Shown here in pieces: positions 22,245 to 29,268 of a stretch of DNA of 29,268 nt; position 1 is the first letter of the stretch; each line of letters opens with the position of its first letter. The translations under genes and the position numbers were made by a program. This stretch comes from Comchoanobacter sp040266255. Its GTDB lineage: Bacteria; Pseudomonadota; Gammaproteobacteria; Comchoanobacterales; Comchoanobacteraceae. The notes under the pieces are model-generated. The model saw only the letters and a program-made list of their open reading frames with translations, made no database searches and had not been told where the DNA came from. Where the stretch lies: positions 1 to 29,268 of the forward strand of contig JBDQEV010000013.1 of the NCBI GenBank assembly GCA_040266255.1, given 5' to 3'.

Positions 22245-23480
22245 ATGTCTGAAAGTGCATTGCATCAGTGTTCATTCTGTGGAAAATCACAAGATGAAGT
22301 CAAAAAGTTAGTGGCAGGGCCAAATGTATACATTTGTGATGAATGCATTGGTTTATGCAATGAAATCTTGCAGCAACATGTCAAAGATCATCCTGAAGAT
22401 GGTGGTGACTTCACATTATCCAGCCCAAAAGAAACAAAGTCTTATTTAGATGATTTTATCATTGGTCAAAGTGGCGCAAAGAAAGTGCTATCAGTTGCAG
22501 TATATAATCACTATAAAAGGATTCATGCTCAAAAAAGTGCTCAGGTAAAAGTAGCGAAAAGTAATATTCTATTGCTTGGTCCTACGGGTAGTGGTAAGAC
22601 GCTTTTGGCTCAAACGCTAGCGGAAAAGCTGCATGTGCCTTTTGCGCTTGTAGATGCAACCTCATTGACTGAGGCTGGATATGTTGGTGAGGATGTAGAA
22701 ACAATTATTCAAAAGCTACTACAAAATTGTGACTTTGATGTTGAAAAAGCTCAGAAGGGTATTGTTTATATCGATGAGATTGATAAAATTGCAAGGCGTG
22801 GCTCAAGTGCTTCAATCACAAGAGATGTATCTGGTGAAGGTGTGCAGCAAGCTTTACTAAAGCTGATCGAGGGGAGTGTTGTTTCTGTTCCGCCACAAGG
22901 TGGGCGAAAGCATCCGCAGCAAGAATATATTCAAGTGGATACCTCAAATATATTATTCATTTGTGCGGGTGCATTTGTAGGATTGGAAGATATCGTCTTA
23001 GAACGAACACAAAAATCAGGTATTGGTTTTGGTTCATCAATTAAATCAAAAGTTAGCTCAGATAGCTTGCTTATGAAAGTGGAAACTCAAGATTTGACAA
23101 ATTTCGGTTTAATTGCAGAGCTAATTGGCCGACTGCCAGTGCATGCAGTATTATCAAATCTGACTCAGTCAGATTTAGAAGCTATTTTGACTGAGCCTAA
23201 AAACTCAATTGTTAAGCAGTACCAGCATCTATTCTCTTTAGATGGGGTCGATGTAGAGTTCCAAGAGTCTGCAATTAAACGTTTAGCAGAAAATGCAACA
23301 CGTTCCAAAACAGGAGCACGTGGTTTACGCAGTGTGACTGAAAAATTATTATTGGATACAATGTATGAGTTGCCATCACTCAAAGGAGTTGAAAAGGTCA
23401 TTATAGATAAGGATGTGATTGATGGTAAACAAGCACCAATCATCGTATATCAAAAGAAAAAGTCAGGAGCAAGTGAATGA
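22245..23480 (+). CDS. clpX: ATP-dependent Clp protease ATP-binding subunit ClpX
   Basis: A hexameric AAA+ unfoldase that feeds substrates to ClpP. The N-terminal zinc-binding domain has C9, C12, C31 and C34. Walker A is GPTGSGKT (K118), Walker B YIDEIDKIAR (D177, E178), the pore loop is in AGYVGED, and the ClpX-specific RKH loop is GGRKHPQQEYIQ. The sensor-2 region is SKTGARGLRS. Length (411) is slightly below E. coli (424). A GGGG-type ribosome site sits 7 bases before the ATG. The stop overlaps the lon start (ATGA). Confidence 0.97.
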   Translation: MSESALHQCSFCGKSQDEVKKLVAGPNVYICDECIGLCNEILQQHVKDHPEDGGDFTLSSPKETKSYLDDFIIGQSGAKKVLSVAVYNHYKRIHAQKSAQVKVAKSNILLLGPTGSGKTLLAQTLAEKLHVPFALVDATSLTEAGYVGEDVETIIQKLLQNCDFDVEKAQKGIVYIDEIDKIARRGSSASITRDVSGEGVQQALLKLIEGSVVSVPPQGGRKHPQQEYIQVDTSNILFICAGAFVGLEDIVLERTQKSGIGFGSSIKSKVSSDSLLMKVETQDLTNFGLIAELIGRLPVHAVLSNLTQSDLEAILTEPKNSIVKQYQHLFSLDGVDVEFQESAIKRLAENATRSKTGARGLRSVTEKLLLDTMYELPSLKGVEKVIIDKDVIDGKQAPIIVYQKKKSGASE

Positions 23481-25825
23481 CAAATGAAATCAAGAATCAG
23501 CTATATACAGTTTTAGCAGTTAGGGATATTGTTGTTTTCCCAGGCTCAGTTGTGCCGCTTTTCGTAGGCCGAAAGCAATCATTAAAGGCCATTGAGCATG
23601 CGATGTCTCAAGATGATGTTGATCTTCTTTGTGTTGTACAAAAAGATGCAGATAAAGAAAAAATATCAACAAAAGACCTATACCGTTTTGGTACTGCAAT
23701 GCGTATTTTGCAAGCAGTGAAATTGCCAGATGGAACAATGAAAGTTCTTGCTGAGGGTTTACATAGAGTGCAAGTTTCAAGATTAAGCCATGATACTAAA
23801 GCCGGTATCTTTATGGCCAATGGTCATCGTGTTAGCAGTGTGAATAAAGAAGCAAGCAATATAAAAGCGTTGTCTAAAGTTTTACAAGATAAGTTTGCAG
23901 AGTTTGCTCAGTCAACTGATCACTTATCTTTAGATTTGGTTGCTAATTTAGCCAATATTGCTAGTGTGGATGAGTACACCGATTTAATTTCTTCGCATTT
24001 GCCAGTGAGTGTTAAATCTAAGCAGGGCTTATTGGAATCTTGTGATCTTGAGCAAAGAATCCATATGATTTTGAGTTTGATGGAAAGAGAAAAAGAGTGG
24101 TTCCATAAGGAAAAAGAGGTAATTGATAAAGTTAGGGATGAAATCTCAAAAGAACAAAGAGCTTACTTTATGCGTAAAAAACTTGAAGTAATGCAAAGTG
24201 AGTTAGAAGAACTTGATGAGCATGGTGCTGGCCATGAAATTTCAGAGCTTGAGAAGAAAGCAAATGTGTCAGGTTTAAAGCCAGAGATTCGTAATAAGTT
24301 GTTAAATGAAATTTCAAAGCTGAAAATTATGTCACCATTGTCTGCAGAATCTGCTGTGATACGTAATTATTTGGATACAGTATTTAGTGTGAAATGGGGA
24401 AAGGAAAATGAGATCAATACAGATTTAGACCAAGCGCTATCTATATTGGATAAAGAGCACTTTGGGCTTGAGAAGGTTAAAGAAAGAGTCATTGAGTCAT
24501 TGGCAGTTTCTTTGCGAGTATCGCAGGTTAAAGCACCAATCATCTGTTTTGTAGGGCCTCCAGGTGTTGGTAAGACTTCGCTAGGACAATCTATTGCAAA
24601 AGCAATGGGGCGATCATTTGTAAGAGTCGCCTTAGGTGGAGTAAGAGAAGATTCTGAAATAAGGGGGCATAGGAAGACATTTGTAGGTGCTATGCCTGGA
24701 CAGATCATACGTGCTTTAGGGCGTTCAGATAGTATGAATCCACTGATTATGCTAGATGAGATTGATAAAATGGGAATGGACTTTAGAGGAGATCCTGCGT
24801 CTGCATTATTAGAAGTGCTAGACCCTGAACAAAATGATAAGTTTGTAGATCATTACATTGAGTTTGAGACTGACTTGTCTAGAGCCTTATTTATTACTAC
24901 AGCCAATACATTGGATATTCCACCAGCATTACTTGATCGAATGGAGGTCATTGAGTTATCTGGTTATACTCAAGAAGAAAAGTTCAGGATCAGTAAGGAT
25001 CATTTAATCAATAAGTGCTTAGAGCAGAATGGCTTAACATCTTCAGAGCTTGCTTTTGATGATGAAGCGGTGCATCAGATGATTAAAGCATATACTGCTG
25101 AAGCTGGAGTTAGAAGTTTAGAGCGTAAGTTATCAAAAATATGTCGCAAAGTTGTTAGAGAGCGGCATGGTAAGAAGGTATCCAAGCAAAAAGTAATTAA
25201 GAAGTCACATCTACAAAAGTACTTAAGTGCACCACATCATGATCATCTAGTTATTGGTAAGACACCAAAAGTTGGCGTTGTGAATGGTCTTGCATGGACT
25301 GCAGTTGGTGGTGAGTTGCTACATATCGAGTCTCTACTCATTGCAGGTAAAGGAGAGTTAATTTATACCGGTTCTTTGGGTGAAGTGATGGAAGAGTCAA
25401 TTGAAACTGCTCACTCTCTAATTCGCTCATTTGCTAAAAAGTATAAAATTAAGAAAACTCTTATTGATAAGCATGATTTGCATGTGCATGTACCAGAAGG
25501 CGCTACACCTAAAGATGGCCCTAGTGCTGGTATAGGAATGGCGACAGCTTTGCTATCCGTTTTAACTAATCAAAAAGTGAGGCATGATATTGCAATGACA
25601 GGAGAGTTAACACTTAGAGGGAATGTGCTTGCAATTGGAGGGCTAAAAGAAAAGATTTTAGCGGCTATTCGTGCTGGTGCAACTGAGGTGATTATTCCAA
25701 AAGAAAACCAGAAGGACTTGAAAGATTTTGAAAAGGATGTTGATGGTAAGATAAAGATTCATTGTGTGTCTAAGATTGATGAGGTCTTTAAGCTGGTGTT
25801 TGTGAAGGGTAAAGATGAAAAGTAA
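23477..25825 (+). CDS. lon: ATP-dependent protease Lon
   Basis: A single-chain AAA+ serine protease that removes damaged and regulatory proteins. The 782-residue protein has the N-terminal substrate-binding domain (about 8-200), a coiled-coil stretch (about 210-265), the AAA+ module with GPPGVGKT (K366) and LIMLDEIDKMG, and the protease domain with the Ser-Lys dyad: S683 in PKDGPSAGIGM and K726 in GGLKEKILAA. It overlaps clpX by 4 bases, and the following ABC gene starts 11 bases inside its end. The hupB gene that often follows lon in gammaproteobacteria is not here. Confidence 0.97.
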   Translation: MTNEIKNQLYTVLAVRDIVVFPGSVVPLFVGRKQSLKAIEHAMSQDDVDLLCVVQKDADKEKISTKDLYRFGTAMRILQAVKLPDGTMKVLAEGLHRVQVSRLSHDTKAGIFMANGHRVSSVNKEASNIKALSKVLQDKFAEFAQSTDHLSLDLVANLANIASVDEYTDLISSHLPVSVKSKQGLLESCDLEQRIHMILSLMEREKEWFHKEKEVIDKVRDEISKEQRAYFMRKKLEVMQSELEELDEHGAGHEISELEKKANVSGLKPEIRNKLLNEISKLKIMSPLSAESAVIRNYLDTVFSVKWGKENEINTDLDQALSILDKEHFGLEKVKERVIESLAVSLRVSQVKAPIICFVGPPGVGKTSLGQSIAKAMGRSFVRVALGGVREDSEIRGHRKTFVGAMPGQIIRALGRSDSMNPLIMLDEIDKMGMDFRGDPASALLEVLDPEQNDKFVDHYIEFETDLSRALFITTANTLDIPPALLDRMEVIELSGYTQEEKFRISKDHLINKCLEQNGLTSSELAFDDEAVHQMIKAYTAEAGVRSLERKLSKICRKVVRERHGKKVSKQKVIKKSHLQKYLSAPHHDHLVIGKTPKVGVVNGLAWTAVGGELLHIESLLIAGKGELIYTGSLGEVMEESIETAHSLIRSFAKKYKIKKTLIDKHDLHVHVPEGATPKDGPSAGIGMATALLSVLTNQKVRHDIAMTGELTLRGNVLAIGGLKEKILAAIRAGATEVIIPKENQKDLKDFEKDVDGKIKIHCVSKIDEVFKLVFVKGKDEK

Positions 25826-27545
25826 GTTCGCTTCATATCGCTTGCTTTGGCCATTACTGGAGCCTTTTAGGCTGAAATTGGCTCAGGCTTTTCTAGCGCT
25901 TTTATGTGCATCTGGTTTTACACTATTACTACCAGTGATTATGAATCATATTGTCAGTGCTGCGTTGATGGGGGATTTGTTGTCGCTTCAGTATGGGTTT
26001 TTAGCATTGCTAGGTGCTGCAATAGGACTTGGTTTTTTTTCAGCTTATCGTTTTTACTTGGTGTCGTGGCTGGGTGAAAAAGTTGTATTGAAGTTGAGAG
26101 AAAAGTTATTCTCTCATCTCATCAAGCTTCCTGCATCCTTTTATGATGATAACTTGATTGGTGAGTTAACCAGTAGGTTAACTACTGATACAACACTAGT
26201 AGAGCAAGTTGTAGGTACAAGCTTTTCAATGGCAATTAGGAATGCAGTATTATTAATTGGCTCGATATTCTTCATTTTATTCACAAGCCTTTATCTTACG
26301 CTAATGCTGTTAGTGATCACGCCACTGGTTGTATTCCCATTGATTTATTTGGCCAGAAAATACCGTTTGCTCTCTAAAGAAAGTCAAAGCTATGTGGCAG
26401 ATGCGAATGCTTACGCAAATAGTATCTTGTCGATGATGGATACAGTACGGGCATATCAATTTGAGGGCAAAGCATATGATCATTTTTCAAATGTATTAGA
26501 TTCTGGCTTCTCTATTTCAAAACGTCGTATTTGGGCAAGAGCACAGCTGACTATGGTGATGGCAGTTGTCATTATGTCTGGTATGGTTGCAGTGCTATGG
26601 TTAGGGACTCTTGAGGTATTCTCAGGTGTATCCAATTTATCACCAGGAGATATTGGACAGTTCTTTGGTTATGCAATTTATATTGCGGTAGCAGTGGCTG
26701 CTCTAGCAGAGGTTTGGGGAGATCTGATGCGTGCTTCTGGTGCATTAAGTAGAAGTATTGATCTATTGGCAAGACCTTTACCAGAGTGCCCTGGCAATCA
26801 ACGTACTAAGAGCTATCAAATTGAATTTGACCAGGTTAGTTTTTCATACCCGATGCGTACACATATTCAAGTGCTAAGTGGTGTTGGCTTTATTGCTAAA
26901 GAAGGTGAGGTCACTGCATTGGTTGGTATATCAGGCTCAGGAAAAAGCACGCTCCTGAAGTTACTGATGGGGAATTATACTGGGTTTGAGGGTGACATTA
27001 AGATAGGAGGTATCAGTTTGACCTCTCTTGATTTGTCTAAATTGCGTTCAAGTATTGCCGTTGTCTCTCATCAGGTTGGTATTTTTCCAACAACGATTAA
27101 GGATAATATCAAAATGGGAATATCCGCATCAGATGAAGAGGTGATGGAGGTTGCAAAGCTTGCAAGTATAGATGAGTTTATCGATTCATTGCCTGATGGG
27201 TTAGACTCAGTTGTGGGTGAGAGAGGCGTAATGCTCTCAGAAGGGCAGCGACAAAGGTTGGCATTAGCACGCGCAATTTTACGAGATTCAGAAATTGTCT
27301 TATTAGATGAAGCAACCAATGCCTTGGATGCAATTACAGAAGAGGCAATTAATCGGGCGATGAAAAACTCTTTTTCTGGTAAAACGGTTATCGTGATCGC
27401 ACATAGGCTTGCTACAGTAAAGGATGCACAGCATATAGTAGTTATGGATCATGGTGAAGTATTGGCGCAAGGAACGCATCCGCAACTCTTGAAAGAATCG
27501 GATTTATATCGTCAGCTTGCAGATATTCAAATGGTGATATCATAG
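25815..27545 (+). CDS. ABC exporter half-transporter (fused membrane and ATPase domains)
   Basis: A 576-residue type-IV ABC exporter that works as a dimer in the inner membrane. About six membrane helices lie in residues 15-310 (e.g. LAQAFLALLCASGFTLLLPV, LMLLVITPLVVFPLIYLA). The nucleotide-binding domain follows: Walker A GISGSGKS (371-378), signature LSEGQ (474-478, in place of LSGGQ), Walker B IVLLDEATNALD (D498, E499) and the H-loop VIAHRLAT. It resembles MsbA-like lipid or drug exporters, but the substrate cannot be read from sequence. AAGGG sits 5-9 bases before the ATG, inside the end of lon, so expression is probably coupled to the protease operon. Confidence 0.9.
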   Translation: MKSKFASYRLLWPLLEPFRLKLAQAFLALLCASGFTLLLPVIMNHIVSAALMGDLLSLQYGFLALLGAAIGLGFFSAYRFYLVSWLGEKVVLKLREKLFSHLIKLPASFYDDNLIGELTSRLTTDTTLVEQVVGTSFSMAIRNAVLLIGSIFFILFTSLYLTLMLLVITPLVVFPLIYLARKYRLLSKESQSYVADANAYANSILSMMDTVRAYQFEGKAYDHFSNVLDSGFSISKRRIWARAQLTMVMAVVIMSGMVAVLWLGTLEVFSGVSNLSPGDIGQFFGYAIYIAVAVAALAEVWGDLMRASGALSRSIDLLARPLPECPGNQRTKSYQIEFDQVSFSYPMRTHIQVLSGVGFIAKEGEVTALVGISGSGKSTLLKLLMGNYTGFEGDIKIGGISLTSLDLSKLRSSIAVVSHQVGIFPTTIKDNIKMGISASDEEVMEVAKLASIDEFIDSLPDGLDSVVGERGVMLSEGQRQRLALARAILRDSEIVLLDEATNALDAITEEAINRAMKNSFSGKTVIVIAHRLATVKDAQHIVVMDHGEVLAQGTHPQLLKESDLYRQLADIQMVIS

Positions 27546-27555
27546 GAGAATAGAT

Positions 27556-28461
27556 ATGGGGATGTTGGTCAATGGAGTATGGCAGAAGACAAACCCACTG
27601 AATCAGAAGGGTGCTTTTAAAAGACCATCCTCTTCATTTAGGCAATGGCCGGAGCTATCAGCGATTAAAGATGAGCCAAAACGATATTGCCTTTTTGTGT
27701 CTAAAGCTTGTCCATGGGCTCATAGGGCACTTATTTTTATGAGGTTAAAAGGTCTTGAGCATGTAATACAGGTCCACGAGGTAAAGCCATATATGGCTGA
27801 TAATGGCTGGGAATTGAAGCATCAACTTAAATCAATTGGTGCAAAATATCTGCATGAACTGTATACCCACACCGATACAAAATATACTGGAAAGGTCACA
27901 GTGCCCACTCTATGGGATACAAAAGCATTAAAAGTTGTTAATAATGAGTCAGCAGATATCATTGAGATGCTCAATGATGATTGGAATGCTCATGCGAAGC
28001 ACCCCCGTTTGGATTTAATGCCTGAACATATTCGTGCGCAACGTGAGGCAAAGAATCAATGGATATATGAAAATATTAATAATGCTGTTTATAGAACTGG
28101 TTTTGCATCGACACAAGCTGTATATGAAAAAGAGTGTAAACAGTTGTTTCAAGCCTTAGATGCATTGGATGCTAGCTTGCATGGTCAGTATTTATTTGGT
28201 GATCAACTCTGTGATACTGATATACGTTTGTTTACGACGCTGATTAGGTTTGATGCAGTCTATGTGGGGCATTTTAAATGTAATTTACGTTTGATTAGGG
28301 AGTACTCTAAACTTTACCCGTATATGATAAGGTTATATAATCAAGTTAAGGGTACTGTGGATATAGCTGAGATTAAAGCACATTACTATCAGTCGCATCC
28401 ATGGATTAATCCGAATCAGATCATTGCGTTAAGTATTGATCCTTGTATAACAGGAGGTTAG
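27556..28461 (+). CDS. Glutathionyl-hydroquinone reductase (Xi-class GST, YqjG/EcM4 type)
   Basis: A 301-residue cytosolic enzyme that uses glutathione to reduce glutathionyl-hydroquinones. The Xi-class active-site motif is SKACPWAHRALI with catalytic C52. KVTVPTLWD and NNESADIIEML complete the thioredoxin-like domain, and a helical C-terminal domain follows (about 150-290) with LFGDQLCDTDIRLFTTLIRFD. AGGAG overlaps the stop of the ABC gene and sits 7 bases before this ATG, so it is in the same transcription unit. Confidence 0.93.
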   Translation: MGMLVNGVWQKTNPLNQKGAFKRPSSSFRQWPELSAIKDEPKRYCLFVSKACPWAHRALIFMRLKGLEHVIQVHEVKPYMADNGWELKHQLKSIGAKYLHELYTHTDTKYTGKVTVPTLWDTKALKVVNNESADIIEMLNDDWNAHAKHPRLDLMPEHIRAQREAKNQWIYENINNAVYRTGFASTQAVYEKECKQLFQALDALDASLHGQYLFGDQLCDTDIRLFTTLIRFDAVYVGHFKCNLRLIREYSKLYPYMIRLYNQVKGTVDIAEIKAHYYQSHPWINPNQIIALSIDPCITGG

Positions 28462-28463
28462 TT

Positions 28464-28832
28464 ATGATGAAGTATATTGTAGCAGGTTGTATTTTTTTAC
28501 TATTAGATGCAATGTGGATCAACTTTTTTGCATTGCCATTGTATAAAAGCACGCTGCTGTCACTAATGGCAAATCGATCAGGGCTTGAGATGGCGGTTGC
28601 AACAGGGCTTTGTTATGGGTTGTTGTTATTGGGTTTGTATTGGTTTGTGTTGCCCTCAATCTCACCAGTACGTGATGGTTTTATTTTTGGTGCAGTCGTC
28701 TATGGCGTATTTGCGCTAACAAACTTTATTGTATTTGATGCATGGACAATCGCTCTAACACTGAGTGATGGTTTATGGGGTGGGGTATTGTATGCTGTTA
28801 CCGCCGCAATTGTATCAATTCTTTTTGTCTAA
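28464..28832 (+). CDS. DUF2177-like small integral membrane protein
   Basis: A 122-residue protein with four hydrophobic helices: IVAGCIFLLLDAMWINFF, AVATGLCYGLLLLGLYWFVL, GFIFGAVVYGVFALTNFIVF and GLWGGVLYAVTAAIVSILFV. The wording LLLDAMW at the start and GAVVYGVFALTN...W.IALTLSDGLWG near the end match the DUF2177 family as I remember it. Function is unknown. The start at 28464 is preferred over an upstream in-frame ATG (28443) because AGGAGG ends six bases before it; that site overlaps the end of the upstream GST gene, so the two are coupled. Confidence 0.8.
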   Translation: MMKYIVAGCIFLLLDAMWINFFALPLYKSTLLSLMANRSGLEMAVATGLCYGLLLLGLYWFVLPSISPVRDGFIFGAVVYGVFALTNFIVFDAWTIALTLSDGLWGGVLYAVTAAIVSILFV

Positions 28833-28849
28833 CTTAAATAGGAAATAAT

Positions 28850-29131
28850 ATGGATATTGAAATCAGCTTTCATCAATTGGGTCGAAGTGAGGCCATTGCC
28901 AGTTACTGTGAGAAAAAAATGACTAAACTGGGTAAGTTCTCTCCCAGGATTCAGGATGTTCGAGTTGTTCTAGAGGTGAATAAGTTACAGCACATTGTTA
29001 AAGTAGTGGTGCATATGCCGAAAAAGACAACATTAACAGCAGATGCAATTACGGATGATATATATGCATCAATTGATGCTGTATATGATAAGTTAGAGCG
29101 ACAAATTACTGACTGGAAAGAGCACCATTAA
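28850..29131 (+). CDS. hpf: Ribosome hibernation promoting factor (short HPF)
   Basis: A 93-residue protein of the HPF/RaiA family (IEISFHQLGRSEAIASYCEKK, VRVVLEVNK, HMPKKTTLTADAITDDIYASI, VYDKLERQI) that binds the 30S decoding region and stabilises inactive ribosomes in stationary phase. It lacks the C-terminal dimerisation domain, so it is the short gammaproteobacterial form, which in E. coli acts with RMF. In many relatives it follows rpoN; here it ends a different operon. AGGA lies 9 bases before the ATG. Confidence 0.93.
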   Translation: MDIEISFHQLGRSEAIASYCEKKMTKLGKFSPRIQDVRVVLEVNKLQHIVKVVVHMPKKTTLTADAITDDIYASIDAVYDKLERQITDWKEHH

Positions 29132-29144
29132 GTCATTTCTTCGT

Positions 29145-29174
29145 AGGTATAAGCATTTTTAGTTGCTTATACCT
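29145..29174. terminator. Strong hairpin between convergent genes
   Basis: AGGTATAAGCA (29145-29155), loop TTTTTAGT, TGCTTATACCT (29164-29174): eleven perfect pairs, 13 bases after the hpf stop and before the end of the minus-strand gene at 29196. No clean T-run follows on either strand, so it could be a bidirectional terminator or an RNA 3'-end stabiliser. Confidence 0.55.
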
Positions 29175-29195
29175 TATCAGAAGTTGATCAAATTT

Positions 29196-29267
29196 TTACT
29201 TGTGTGGAATGATCAATGTTGAGTTTGGATGAATCACACTAGATTCAAGTTTGTTGACCATCTTGAG
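29196..29267 (-). CDS. C-terminal end of a probable LysM-domain protein (cut by window edge)
   Basis: The minus strand is open from the window edge to TAA at 29196-29198, giving 23 residues ending ESSVIHPNSTLIIPHK. The pattern N-x-L-x-S-S-x-I-x-P-x-x-x-L-x-I-P is how LysM peptidoglycan-binding domains end, as in MltD-type lytic transglycosylases and other wall proteins. Only this tail is visible, so the full protein cannot be named. Confidence 0.5.
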   Translation of the reverse strand, partial: LKMVNKLESSVIHPNSTLIIPHK

Positions 29268-29268
29268 C

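Overview
The window looks like part of a reduced, AT-rich chromosome of a host-associated gammaproteobacterium. The gene orders glyA-nrdR-nusB-pgpA and tig-clpP-clpX-lon, the TamA/TamB pair, DapD and a GacA/LetA-type regulator are gammaproteobacterial. A cyclodipeptide synthase with the YP signature, a giant helicase-like protein with eukaryote-style low-complexity tracts and an IQ motif, an ankyrin-like fragment and a decayed TALE-like repeat gene suggest an intracellular lifestyle, perhaps near the Legionellales/Rickettsiella group. The placement is inference; there is no rRNA here.

Layout. 1-254: the end of an unidentified + strand gene and its terminator. 255-790: a broken gene on the minus strand with about three TALE-like repeats. 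791-2263: a cyclodipeptide synthase and a GacA/LetA response regulator, both minus strand. 2318-6656: tamA and tamB, coupled, minus strand. 6713-9500: a tight + strand operon of a small protein, glyA, nrdR, nusB and pgpA; the riboflavin and thiL genes often found inside this cluster are missing. 9472-10290: dapD, convergent with pgpA and overlapping it. 10358-10511: tRNA-Pro(UGG) and tRNA-Arg(UCU). 10672-18702: one 8-kb minus-strand gene for a 2676-residue SF2-helicase-like protein. 18824-18897: tRNA-His(GUG). 19175-20053: a cyclophilin gene and a small ankyrin-like gene, divergent. 20143-25825: tRNA-Leu(UAG), tig, clpP, clpX and lon. 25815-29131: an ABC exporter, a glutathionyl-hydroquinone reductase, a DUF2177-like membrane protein and hpf. 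The right edge carries the last 23 codons of a probable LysM protein on the minus strand.

How it fits together. Most of the window is housekeeping: one-carbon metabolism, NTP/dNTP control, phospholipid and peptidoglycan precursors, protein folding and quality control, and ribosome hibernation. The accessory material sits in two places: the left 1.5 kb (TALE-like remnant plus CDPS) and the block between tRNA-Arg and tRNA-His. The giant gene appears to split what I recall as a contiguous tRNA cluster in front of tig in relatives such as Pseudomonas. The giant protein is the best candidate for a poorly described system. It combines an N-terminal domain with conserved-looking H, N and Q-x-S-G-x-C elements, a full SF2 ATPase core of the DUF3638 type, a run of 18 Gln, about 100 residues of Ala/Glu/Lys repeat, an IQ (calmodulin-binding-type) motif and two C-terminal membrane segments.
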